Shown: positions 20,885-31,279 of the stretch, piece after piece | Position numbering within the stretch: position 1 is the first letter of the stretch | Layout: the number at the start of each line of letters is the position of its first letter | NCBI GenBank assembly: GCA_900617975.1 | Contig: UZAE01012794.1 | Coordinates: forward strand, 1-31,572 | Length of the DNA stretch: 31,572 nucleotides | Source: Rodentolepis nana | Lineage: Eukaryota; Platyhelminthes; Cestoda; Cyclophyllidea; Hymenolepididae | Reading direction: 5' to 3' | Notes under the pieces: generated by a model | Database searches by the model: none | Seen by the model: the letters and a program-made list of their open reading frames with translations, nothing else | What the model was told of the DNA's origin: nothing | Translations under genes and position numbers: made by a program

Positions 20885-22530
20885 TTACACTACTCCAATT
20901 GAGAAAAAAATTGCATTTATAAAAAATCGAATTATCTGACGGAAATCAAAGAAGACTTTATCTGTAGAGATAGACTTCTGACTTTTGTTAATTGCTTCAG
21001 TATGCAGATAAAATTGAAATTTGCATTTCAGCTTACAGGTTAAAAATATTTTATCGGGAAATAGACGATGATGGAGGAATCCCAGAGACATCTAAACTTC
21101 CTCTATTTCGTGCTAATGAATATGTGACCATTCTAAATGCATGATTACTCTGCAAATTTTAGTGCAGAAATTTCGAGTGGAATTTTCAGTCCCTGTGGCT
21201 GAGTGATTTCTCAGCCGAGTGTAGGAAGTCCATCTATTCAACTTTAAAAGATTTAATTCCCTTCTAATTTGATAATCGAATTCCGGAAATGAACGTGCTT
21301 CTTCTACCAATAGCAACTATACCAAATTACGGTGCCTTAGTGGAGTTGATTGCAACACTTTTTGTTCGTCTGATGAGTAAGCATAGAGGAAATCATGACC
21401 TTTTTCAATTACTATTAATTAACTGATCATTAATAATATCCAAATGGGTTAATTAATCATCTGTTGGTCTAAGAATGTTCAAACGGCCAGACTTGATCAA
21501 AAAGGAAATTCCCCTTTCAATAACAATATGCAAACCACTTCATCTTCGGTACGTCCAATGTGATTCCATATATGAGATGGCTTTGACTGTAAGTATGACC
21601 TTCACAGTAAAATTTTCCATATATACAATTATTTATCGCTTGGAGGGTCCAACACCACTGAAGATGAGCTTAAAAGTTTCATGCTCACTTGAACAAACCC
21701 GAAGGCATGAGCGTGTGTCGATCACGTGGAGAGAAAGCACAAAGACTTTTCAGCAGACCAGAAATCAATAGTCACGGCACCGTTAGCACACTCTATTTGA
21801 ACTTTAATGACTGATTTTTGTGTTAGTGTTCCAAAAGTTGCAATGAGCGACATGGCCTCCAAATTCAAAAAAACGATCTTCTTTCCCGTTATTATTTACA
21901 CTTATAGCATACTAAAAGATATCCGTTTATTTACAGAAAAGCCGTTTTCAAAAGTCTAAACGTAAGAGAACAAGTTTGTAAGAGCACCTAATTCTACTTT
22001 AATTTGATTAAGTAAATAATACAAAATATGTAAATAATCAAGTATAAATAGCAACTTCATCTAAAATTGAGCCAGTATTTCATTCGAAAGATTTAAATCA
22101 ATTACAGAAATGTGGCACTGGTTTACAATTCTTATAAACCAGAGCAGCTAGTTTTAAACAAGCAATAATTGACGCGTTTAACGGGGTTAATTCATTCATT
22201 CACATTCGCAAAACTGGGTGACATGGCACCAATTGATCCCACTAATGGATAGTCATCATTAAAAAGATTCTTTATAATGCTTCAAGACAAGAAGGAAGAA
22301 GCACGATGACTTGGCAATAACTTTAAAGTCTCTACAGCAGCCGCCTGCACTTCTTTCAACTATATTTCATGCAGGAAAACGGAACGCCACAAGATAACTT
22401 TTAAGCCTGTTTTTCCATTTGATCATTGGGGGGATACACATTTATTGCACTTATATATCTCATATAAAATAAATCTTACTTCAACAAATTTCAGATAAAC
22501 AGATATTAACTGCAATAATCTACTTCAAAT
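20885..22530. other. no firm feature
   Basis: AT-rich DNA. A donor-like GTAAGTATG follows an open frame at about 21475-21590 on the + strand, but no acceptor or recognisable protein was found. Open frames on the - strand at 20885-21316 are equally unproven. Confidence 0.3.
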
Positions 22531-22534
22531 AGTA

Positions 22535-22880
22535 TGCGTTTTGATACTTATCATTAGCCCTTTAGCTGACTTCGGGCTTCACAGAGAGACATCAAAGTGA
22601 CAAAAAGTCGAGAGGGTGGACAGAATAATGATTTAGACACAAAGTGAGAAGAATGCGAGAGGGGGAACAGAAGAGTGATTCTTGGATGTAAAAGAGACAG
22701 ACAAGCAGACACTAAGGCAGAGAAAAGGTAAGATGAGTACTGTGAAGTGGTCGAATATGACGTTGAGGGGGTCATGGTAGTTTGAAGTCAGAAGTCAACT
22801 TTCGGTTTATTGATTTTTTTGCCGTATGAGAATACGTTGTCCACAGTGCACCACGTGGAAGTAAGTCTATCGCACATGCC
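22535..22880 (-). mobile_element. SINE-like element, copy 8, with internal duplication
   Basis: Element strand is -. The region around GAGAGGGTGGACAGAATAATG is repeated a little further on as GAGAGGGGGAACAGAAGAGTG, so this copy carries an extra internal unit of roughly 50 bp. The far A-rich tail is not obvious. Confidence 0.65.
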
Positions 22881-22889
22881 TATTAACTA

Positions 22890-23390
22890 TACTAATGGTT
22901 CCACAATTTCTAGTTGATTTAATAACCCATCATTGACTCATCGAGTAGTAAAATGTAAGGTAGTTTAGTTTGCTCTATTCTAAAACTTCTTTACTATTCG
23001 ATAAAAATGAAATAAAATTAATAGAATGATATTTCGACTTTTAAAAATTAATTCAAAAAATGGTGGCTAAACTTCCTCCTTTCACAAAACTTTTATGAAA
23101 TGAAACGATGAGGATTTTCAATACATGCTATGCCAGAAGGATTCTGGAATCCTTCATTAATTAAAAAAATCGCCATACTTTCCTCTTCGTTGGAATTTTT
23201 GAAAAAAACTATTTATGCGTGTATGTATAGAGGAAATTATACATCTGCCAAAGGCTAGAAAAATACCTTCATTGATTTTCAATCTATTTAAAATAATTCT
23301 TTAAAATATATGATTTGAATCCTGCGCAGTAAATACGTAATACAGACGCATTAAAAATAACGTTAACATTCAATTTTTCTCATCAACAAT
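22890..23390. other. no feature seen
   Basis: Very AT-rich; nothing supported. Confidence 0.4.
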
Positions 23391-23394
23391 ACAC

Positions 23395-23613
23395 CCTTAG
23401 GATATTATCGCAATCGACGGAAGTTAAACAATATGGTTTCCTTTGATCATGTGAGTCGTCTAAGCTCGCGTAGATGGTGTAGGAAAGAAAGAATTCTCCA
23501 TCCTTATCATACGAATGATATGAATACATATTGCCTTGGAAGAAAACATGGACACGATCGACCCAGAGATCCGTTGGTAGACGATCCAATTGACCTCTGA
23601 CCTGTTGCCCAAT
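23395..23613 (-). CDS. candidate exon of a - strand gene
   Basis: After acceptor TCTCGTAG the phase 0 frame reads IGQQVRGQLDRLPTDLWVDR, then VHVFFQGNMYSYHSYDKDGE and FFLSYTIYASLDDSHDQRKP, continuing to a possible donor AGG|GTGTAT (73 codons) or to TGA at 23385-23383. This frame is better than the overlapping one, which is full of Ile and Met. The pattern LPTDLWVDRVHVFF followed by FFLSYTIY fits an edge of a beta-sandwich domain. Entry in phase 0 is compatible with the exon ending at 28709. No family was recognised. Confidence 0.42.
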
Positions 23614-23840
23614 CTACGAGAACAGAGAATGACATCAGCTTCATTATGGCGTTTTAATGGAATAACCAAAAGGAAGAACAAGTTCAACTTCTAGTAAGTT
23701 GATTTAAAGCAATGTCAAGTACATCAAAAGGTGAAAATGTTTAACGTACATAACTATCGTTAACCATTAAACCTCACATTTGACTCCTTGATAACTTCAA
23801 TTAACCCGAAAATGGCGTTGCCTAAGGTTAGTACTGCTGC

Positions 23841-24492
23841 GTGCGCGATAAACTTACCTCCATGTGGTGCATCCTGGGCAACGTATACTCATACGGCAAG
23901 AAGGTCTTTTAACAGGCCGTTGACTTCTCACTTCAAACTACCATCACCTCACTGTATGCACCGTACTCAAATCACCTTTTTTCTATCTTTGTGTCTGCAT
24001 CTTTTACATCTTTGAAACACTCTTCTGTTCCCTCAACCAACTCGACTTTTTTCACTTTAATGTTCCTTCCCCTCTGTGAAGCCTGAAGTCAACTAAAGGG
24101 CTAATGATAACAATCATTTATTTATTTATTTATCTCAAATGGCAGGCGTTTTGATAGCTATCATTAACCATTTAGCTAACTTCGGGCTTCACAGAGGGAA
24201 GGTTCATCAAAGAAGCAGAAAGTCGATGGGTGGGGAATAGAAGAGCGATTCACAGATGTAAAAGAGGCAGACAGACACGAAGGTAGGGAAAAAGGTAAGA
24301 TGAGTACTGTGGAAGGGGTCGAATATGACAAGCTGTTGGGCCATGGTATTTTGAAGTCAGAAGTCAAATGCCGGTTAATTGACTTTTTTTGCCGTATGAG
24401 TATACGTTGCCCAGGGTGCACCACATGGAAGTAAGTCTATCGCACACCCCTGATAACTATCATAAAGCCTGCCATTTGATATAAATAAATAA
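23841..24492. mobile_element. three SINE-like pieces in head-to-head array (copies 9, 10, 11)
   Basis: Copy 9 runs + from GTGCGCGATAAACTTACC to about 24115. It joins a TTTATTTATT tract directly to copy 10 (- element strand, about 24116-24450). Copy 10 is followed by a 42-bp tail piece, TGATAACTATCATAAAGCCT to AAATAAATAA (24451-24492), in + orientation. Copies 9 and 10 are nearly complete and inverted, so a long hairpin is possible. Insertion of one copy into the tail of another explains the layout. Confidence 0.7.
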
Positions 24493-24799
24493 GTTATTGC
24501 TGCCCAACTTTTTCACCTTTGGTTTAGACTAAATATCTTTTTAATTTTCCGTTAAATGGAAGTGCATTACTTTCCTTCTCCTAACCATTCCGTCAAATTT
24601 ATTATCTGGGGACTGATAGGGTACCCAAGTACTATATCTTGGTACCTAGAAAGTTGCCCCCCATGCCCTATTGGGTTTAACCTTGTTCCAGAAATTTCAA
24701 AACAATATTTATTGACGGGGGAGAGCTTCGGCGTTATCTTAACTATTTGCCATGGTTCTGGAGCAGTTTCATTCAAATCGCAATGGGGATCTATTTAAA

Positions 24800-26090
24800 T
24801 AATTTCAGAAATTTTTTTCACTCGCATTAAAAATTGGTTTGCGAAGAGCTCAAAATAAGCGTGAAATACGCGCAATGAAGAAGCGCTTTATTGATTATGA
24901 CCTTCTTACTCAGACACCATAGCCCTAAATGCAATGGAAAAGTAAATCCTTCTTACTCAAGTATTGTTATTTATATGGTGATGAAGTCAATTTTGCTAAA
25001 TTTGCGAAGTTAAGGAGAACTGGCTTTATTGCGCCTGTAGTTACACTATATGTTATTTTTATTTTTCAACTCTTCGGCTAGGTCATTAAGACCTGCCCGT
25101 GTCTATTTCATCGCTAACCATTGAAGCACATTTATGATAATGTGATACGGAGAGGAAAAAAGTCCAGCCCTAACCCACGGAACTTTAATTAACCAGCGAT
25201 TTACCCATTGAATTTGATGAAACTACAATAGGAGTAGATAGTAATTAAAGTCAGTACTCCAAAGAGCATTATGGGATATCATCGTATTGACTGAACCAGG
25301 AATAAACAAATCCACATGAACATTTTCACCGTTTTCAGAATGTCTGCAAAAAAGGACGTGGTTTTATTGGATTAATTTCATTCATTGATTTCGACTTCTC
25401 TCTCACATAACTCTGACTCATAGAAACAAGTTGATGAATAGAAACAACACACCAGAAAATCGATAAATCTAGAAACTGTTTTAGCTGGCAAATGATTTCC
25501 ATCTACTCGCTAAATACAAAAATTACCTTTCCTTTATAAAATTGATTCGAATATTTCGGTTTCCCTTTATTACGCAAATAACAGAAAAGAAAAGTAATAT
25601 GATGTTCAAACATAAGTATACTGAATTGACTTCATTATAAAGTATTATTATTGCGACGGACTATTATTCGCTTGTGCCATAAACTAATTAAGCTGGTATC
25701 TAAGGCGTCTCGAAAATCTTGTAGCCATTATCGTAAGGAACAGGCCCCATGGTAAGCCGAATGAACAAATGTGTTCCAATATTTAGTTGCATCTTTACCA
25801 TCTTGAAATCTTATTTTTTTCATTACCCGAAACATAACCCTTTAAAAAACTTAAATGTCGATAAAGGAGTTTTAAAAATGGCATTAAAATCGTAATTTTT
25901 GCAGCCATTAAAACGGCAATGATATCGAAAACACTTTTCCATTAACTTGCTATGACTAATTTGATCACTCGTTTTTCCTAATAAACATGTGTCTTTTGTT
26001 TTCGGGAATGCATATTTTAATTTTAATAATGAAAAGTCCAATGTTACCATCATTATATGTTCTCATTAAATAACAAGAAACCATGTCACG
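24800..26090. other. no feature seen
   Basis: AT-rich DNA without supported exon or repeat copy. A short stretch just before it, 24560-24790, is open on both strands and somewhat GC-richer but shows no splice signals or known motif. Confidence 0.35.
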
Positions 26091-26102
26091 TTCAAGTGGT
26101 AC

Positions 26103-26577
26103 TGTAGCGGATTGCTACTGTAATAAAGCCTGACTGACTCAGAAATCTCTATGGCAGATTCTCAAACATCTAGCTAGACTTCCAGAACCAATTAGGCCAT
26201 AGCCCAGCTATAAAGGAAACAGACGTGTAGCACGGAGCACGTTTATTCAGGACGTATATTGCGGATAAAGTGTGTACGCAAGGAGCTACGCAAGACCAGG
26301 ATGGGGGATTGGGTTAAACAGAGGTTAATGATTGGTCACTGTTTGTACGGTCGCTGCCCACAGAGTTGTACGGCTGCACCTCCCAAACCTGGCATCTCCC
26401 AGTCCTGGCGTGCAGGCATGCGATGACGTGTCCCACAAGGCTTGTCCCCCACAGAGGTTAATGATTGGTCACTGTTTGTACGGTCGCTGCCCACAGAGTT
26501 GTACGGCTGCACCTCCCAAACCTGGGGATCAGACATACAGGCATATAATGACGCACAACGCGATAACGTGTCTCATA
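26103..26577 (+). mobile_element. LTR-like repeat, copy 1, flanked by GTAC
   Basis: Begins TGTAGCGGATTGCTAC and ends GTGTCTCATA, with GTAC on both sides (26099-26102, 26578-26581). The inverse copy at 30375-30627 shares its start, the segment GACTCAGAAATCTCTATGGC, a TATAAA box (26209-26214) and the GTACGGTCG region. Ends near TG...CA, a 4-bp flanking repeat and a TATA box would fit a solo long terminal repeat. The shared GTAC could instead be part of short terminal inverted repeats (GTACTGT). A 75-bp unit is present twice (26318-26392 and 26451-26525). Open frames over it on both strands are by-products. Confidence 0.6.
26318..26525 (+). repeat. 75-bp direct duplication inside LTR-like copy 1
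   Basis: 26318-26392 and 26451-26525 are identical, starting ACAGAGGTTAATGATTGG. Between them lies CATGCGATGACGTGTCCCACA, which is the terminal sequence of the other copy, so this copy looks like one complete end followed by a second, more altered end. Confidence 0.85.
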
Positions 26578-27360
26578 GTACTTAGGATTTAGACTGAAGC
26601 AGAGGCAAATAATACTCATCGGTTTGAAATTGTCTCAATGGGAATAGCTTCGTCCACTGGCAATTATCTACTTCCCAAACCTTGTTAACACATTCCATCA
26701 TTGAAAATAAAAGGTAATTTAAACAGACACATTTACTGATTTCACATTGATCAGCACCACGACTTACTTTCATATATTTGTGCTAAATAAGGTTATTATT
26801 CTAAAGCGACTGTTTGTATAAAATTCGCTTCTATGCTATTAGTAGTTAACAATATATTTAAAGAGACTGTTATTTTAACACATAAAGTGGTAAAAAGAGG
26901 GGTATGTTTGATCAGCCATCTTAAGGATCACGAAGGATTAAATTTAAAGTCCACTAAAATTCAGCATTGGAGGTTAGCGTTAAGCAATATTATACAGATT
27001 TTTATTCTCTATATGCCTTTTAAATATAAGCAATTGCATTTCTGTTGCTTTCAGTAATCACAAAAATGAGAAAACTGGCCTGAATTATTGGAAAGAATTA
27101 ATTATAAATAACCAATATCTATTCATTAACCTAATGAATTGAATAGAGATTTGTCCAGTTTGTGAAATTTTAAATTATTTACTGACGGGCCTATGCACAA
27201 GTTACGCTAGCTCAAAAGGCATAATATCAAATTGATATTTAGCAAATTTATCAACTAATATAATAGAAAATGAATATATTAATCAAGACCATAATAAATC
27301 GAAATTAATTAAATTTTTGTTAATTTTAGAAATTTTTATCTTTACACACTAAAAATTATA

Positions 27361-27454
27361 TCCGGAAATATATGATATTTTATTAACCAAACTTATCTAA
27401 ACCCAAGGTCGTTTGCTCTTGACGTGTCTATTTTATCCTCTTGTCCCCTGTGAA
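27361..27454 (+). promoter_or_regulatory. probable UFM1 5' flank and leader
   Basis: Lies directly before the first coding bases. It contains CCGGAAAT (an ETS-type core) at its left end and a pyrimidine-rich stretch just before the start. No clear TATA box at a typical distance. Placement rests mainly on position. Confidence 0.25.
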
Positions 27455-28043
27455 ATGTGAGTGTTGCTAGGGTTGCTGCTATGCACATAAATCAATGGTA
27501 ATATGAATTAATATTTTAGGTCTAAAGTTCGTTTTCAAATCACCCTGACATCTGATCCAAATTTGCCCTTCAAAATGTAGGTCTTTACTACTTTATAAGT
27601 TCGTTTAGTCTTGAGGTTCCTGACTCAACACCATTTACAGCAGTGCTGAAATATGTTGCCGAAGAGGTAATCCTAATGTCTTTAAATGGGTGCCGTGGCT
27701 TATTTTAGCTAATCCAACCGTTTAACCATCAATGAAACTTTTTTAACTTGCATTGCTATACTTTGTGCTTAATTGTATCACTTACCGGTTCTTCATGAGG
27801 TTAATGATCCATATCTTTGCAATTTCAGTTTAAAGTGCCTCCGGAAACCAGTGCTATAATTACTGATGATGGCATCGGAATTAACCCTAAGCAAAACGCA
27901 GGTCAGTAGCGGATAATTTTACTCATTTATTTCCCAAGCACCGGTTAGACAACTTATTCTGGCCTGAAATTTTAGGTGAGGTATTCCTAAAACATGGCTC
28001 GAACCTCCGACTTATTCCCCGTGATCGCGTTGGAAGCTTTTGA
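27455..28043 (+). CDS. UFM1: UFM1, ubiquitin-fold modifier 1 precursor
   Basis: Small ubiquitin-like protein joined to lysines of targets such as ribosomal protein uL24 at the ER by the UBA5, UFC1 and UFL1 cascade. Coding exons: 27455-27456, 27520-27576, 27609-27666, 27829-27901 and 27976-28043; all introns are GT-AG and the phases agree. The 85 residues begin [18 protein letters not shown] and include [47 protein letters not shown] and the end RVGSF. Gly83 is the conjugating residue; the final SF must be removed by a UFSP protease, as with the two-residue tail of the human form. The length equals the human precursor. The start codon is AT in exon 1 plus G in exon 2. Intron 2 is only 32 bp. 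Nothing in the sequence suggests a defect. Confidence 0.95.
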
Positions 28044-28114
28044 AAATCTTCCCTTAGCCATTCCTTTGTGTATATATTGCGATATCCTTAATTTATTCAT
28101 TCTCTCCCGCTACC

Positions 28115-28120
28115 AATAAA
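28115..28120 (+). terminator. UFM1 polyadenylation signal AATAAA
   Basis: Canonical signal 72 bases after the UFM1 stop, followed by T- and GT-containing sequence suitable for cleavage. Confidence 0.65.
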
Positions 28121-28139
28121 ACTGATGGTTATTTGCAAT

Positions 28140-28705
28140 TGTACATTTCTTTCTCGCGTATATTACAAAATTCAAGAAAAATATTCAGCTCTGATCATAG
28201 CAGTCTCTCAGTACGGGTTATTTGAATTGTTTTCCCTTGTCTACCCATCCAAACGAAGCCACGGGTAATAATCGCAGGACAACCCGATATTCAAGTTCTT
28301 CATAAGGGATTGACCCGTATGTCCGGGAGTCTAAAGAGTGCTCCTTGTTATCTCCTTCTATCCAAACATGGTCCTTGGGGATCTAAGTTTAACAATTAGG
28401 AATTCTGGTTATGTCCTACTTGTACAGTAACTGGTTTGCGCAGTTTAGGGCTGACATAATTAACTGTATCCCCTTCAACTGCTTGAATTCTTTTAAGCAC
28501 GAAATTGCAATTATCGTGTTCACAGTACTGTCTTGCGATAATAATATCACCTCTAAGGAGTCAAGTTAGAAATTAAAATAAGCTTACTTCTTAATTCGTC
28601 GGAAGTAAATAGATAATCTCTCAACTAGCATATAATCACCGTCTCGAACTGTTGGCTCCATACTGATACCTTCGCACTAAATACAATGTTTGATAAAAGG
28701 ATACT
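28140..28705. other. no feature seen
   Basis: Downstream of UFM1; no exon, repeat copy or RNA gene could be supported. Confidence 0.35.
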
Positions 28706-28708
28706 TAC

Positions 28709-28795
28709 ATAAACAACTGTTCCTACGAAATGATAGCACTGATAAAATACAGTCGCCCCAAAGGAGTAAGCAAAGAGCTTCACGAGTGAAGGCAT
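28709..28795 (-). CDS. candidate first exon with membrane segment
   Basis: ATG at 28795 opens 29 codons, MPSLVKLFAYSFGATVFYQC then YHFVGTVVY, ending at a strong donor TAT|GTAAGTAT in phase 0. The segment is hydrophobic and aromatic, like a signal anchor or transmembrane helix. The frame is open a little further upstream after a possible acceptor (CTGAATAG), so the ATG may be internal. Its phase fits the exon at 23613. If they belong together, UFM1 lies antisense inside the 5.1 kb intron. Not identified. Confidence 0.35.
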
Positions 28796-28859
28796 ATTTA
28801 CGAAGACCAAGCAGAGAAAATGCACATTGAGCCCTATTCAGATAACCGCTCACTTCCAA

Positions 28860-29840
28860 TTAATTATCTTGATGATTTTAAAGTAACTTTAACCTGTGCA
28901 ATACAAATGACCTCAAACAGCATAAAAAAGATTTCAAATTAGTGACCTGTGGCACTAGAAATGCTAAAATAAGTTTTGCACAATTGATTACAACTTAAGC
29001 CTCTGAAAAATCAGGCTGTCTACTTCAATACACCAAAAACGATGTTCTAGGCCACAAGTTCCCAAATAAAATTTTTATATAGCGCTACCGTTTATGATTA
29101 ATATGAAATGTCAGTATACTATGATCGGCAAATGGTAGATATTTTCCGATGAAATCCCAAACCACGATTTTGCTAATGCTTCAGTTTTAATTGTAGATGT
29201 GAAGGCAATATTAGGTGGTTTCGATAACAAAGCCTTGAATTTTCCTTTACGTTTTCATTTAAAAACTTTAATGTACGAATATAGTTACATTTAATTATTT
29301 TTAATCAAAAGAAATTATGTTTAACAAGTTATATTTATCTTTAAAGAGTGAACCAAAAAGGGAATTTAAAGTGCATTTTCTGACATGGTCGCCATTTAAG
29401 AAATAATGTATATTTTTTTGACTTGGACATTTATATGATTCAGCAGTGAATGACCAAATGAAATATTTTTTATTTTCTATGAGAATGACATAGTAAGGGC
29501 TTATAAGCAAAATCAAGATGCTAATCACTTCGCATTTGCAATGGAATATGTGGTTGAGATTTAAAAAAAACTATGTAAGCCATTAACTAACAACAAATCT
29601 TGCTATAATTTGTGCCAAGATCTGTCGTGAACTAAAATATAAACCAAGTTGCATTTAAATTTGCCTCTTGAGATGAGCTGCACAAAATAATAATCAGCGT
29701 TATCTACATATCTATCACATTTGGATAAAAAAATTAAGTTGATTAATCATGCTCCCTTATATACCGTACAATTAATGAAATCTAATGAAAATCAACACTC
29801 AATCTGGAGTGAGAAGACAAAAGGTTGAGTTAGGAGGATA
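28860..29840. other. no feature seen
   Basis: Very AT-rich; nothing supported on either strand. Confidence 0.4.
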
Positions 29841-29849
29841 AAGGAGGAA

Positions 29850-29928
29850 AGTAGCGGATTGCTACCTTTAGTGAAGCCTGACCGACTCAGAAATCTCTAT
29901 GGCAGATTCTAGAGTAGCAATCCGCTAC
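29850..29928 (+). mobile_element. 78-bp miniature inverted-repeat element
   Basis: GTAGCGGATTGCTAC (29851-29865) and its perfect reverse complement GTAGCAATCCGCTAC (29914-29928) bound a 48-bp centre. The left part, including CCGACTCAGAAATCTCTATG, matches the first ~60 bp of the LTR-like family. AGGAA occurs on both sides (29845-29849 and 29929-29933), a likely 5-bp target duplication if one extra A at 29850 is counted in the element. Confidence 0.7.
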
Positions 29929-29939
29929 AGGAAGGAGCA

Positions 29940-30370
29940 GTTGGGCCAAACGAAAGAGGTAATAGTAGGGAACATGTAAATTGGTGGTACGACGAGGTGG
30001 ATGATCGCTTGTGGTTTCTTCGTACATTAATCACTAGGGTAATTGTAGGAGTATACCGGTTTTATAGGTACCTAATGGACCACAGGATCAGAGTGCGCAG
30101 ACGCTACCTATTATATCTTACAATCACCCCGAGTTTACTTCCAACAGAATGTTCTCAATGAATTACTAGAGTAGTTTACGACTAATCTTCACGATCTCTA
30201 AGTCCCCATGTTTTTTCCAAATTACCTCAGAGGTTGATTGCACAGTATTCTCTTGCCAAAGGTAACTAGTATTAATTTTGAATACGATTCAATTTCAGTG
30301 GAATTAAAATCAAATTTTGAATGGTAAAGAGAGTGCAGGTCATAAGAAAGCGCGTAAAAATGGATTGTTG
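29940..30370. other. no feature seen
   Basis: Mixed-composition DNA between two repeat copies; no exon supported. Confidence 0.35.
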
Positions 30371-30374
30371 GTAC

Positions 30375-30627
30375 TGTGGGACACGTCATCGCATGCCTGC
30401 ACGCCAGGATTGGGAGGTGCGACCGTACAAACAGTGACCTATCATTAACCTCTGTTTGTTTAACCTAATCCATCATCCTGATCATGACTAAGCTTCCTGC
30501 TACACGTCTGTTTCCTTTATAGCTGGGCTATAGCCTAGCTGGTTCTGGGAGTCTAGCTAGATGTTGGGGGACCTGCCATAGAGATTTCTGAGTCGGTCAT
30601 GCTTTACTAAGGTAGCAATCCGCTACA
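30375..30627 (-). mobile_element. LTR-like repeat, copy 2, flanked by GTAC
   Basis: Reverse-orientation partner of 26103-26577, 253 bp long. On its own strand it starts TGTAGCGGATTGCTAC and ends GACGTGTCCCACA, with GTAC at 30371-30374 and 30628-30631. The TATAAA box (30516-30521 on the - strand) is conserved. It lacks the 75-bp duplication and several segments present in copy 1. Confidence 0.65.
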
Positions 30628-30639
30628 GTACTGCCCGAG

Positions 30640-31275
30640 TGAACGAAAAATAAACCTCAAAAGGATTAAAATAATTGCCATTGCCAAGGAATTCTATTTT
30701 GCCAACGGAGTATGGAGGAGAATAAGATGAATGGACCAGTATATTAGCCATCAACAAAAAGACGCAAGTCCGTGATGAATAACGTGATGAAATTGAATAA
30801 AACAAATGACGTTTAATTGGACAAATTTTTAGCACAACAGGAAACATTTACTTAAATCGCAATGAGTTGCTGACTTTAATTTCTACAGTTTTGATCACTC
30901 AAAGAAATCTGCTTCACCACAAGAGGTGTCAAAATTTCCCATTGGTGATCTACTCAAAGTTTTAAACAGTCATTCCTTTTCAATAGTAAAAATGCTTATT
31001 TATATACCCAACATGTATTCATTAATTTTAAAGTAGTTTTTGTATATGACAAAGGGAGCATCATGCTTCTTGGCAGTGTTGTAAATCTCTAAAATGTTGC
31101 TGTAATCTGCAAACTTCATATGATTCTTTCAAATTCGAATACGCGTGACAAAATAGGACCAGGTTGAAGAGAAAGTGGTCTTCCGTGAAAATGCAAATAT
31201 GCGTGAAATCTTTCGGAAGGATTAGAACATTATGCAGTAGTTAAAATGGACATGTTCGTGCTTAGATTTAAGGAG
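30640..31275. other. no feature seen
   Basis: AT-rich DNA; one weak open frame on the - strand (30847-30623) overlaps the repeat edge and is not called. Confidence 0.4.
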
Positions 31276-31279
31276 GTAT

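Noticed and set aside
21370..21405. CTGATGAG followed by GAAAT, resembling a hammerhead ribozyme core
   Set aside because: The bases between cannot pair as stem II and the CGAAA core is absent.
26332..26592. open frames on both strands at 26.3-26.6 kb
   Set aside because: Both lie in the LTR-like repeat and repeat themselves because of the 75-bp duplication.
26582..26773. - strand frame with CVNKVWEVDNCQWTKLFPL and upstream ATGATG near 26701
   Set aside because: Protein-like and possibly a first exon, but the only donor (GA|GTATTA) is weak and its phase does not fit the exon at 23613.
27518..27535. spliced-leader trans-splicing at the UFM1 exon 2 acceptor supplying the AUG
   Set aside because: A leader ending in AUG would give AUG GUC UAA, a stop at the third codon.
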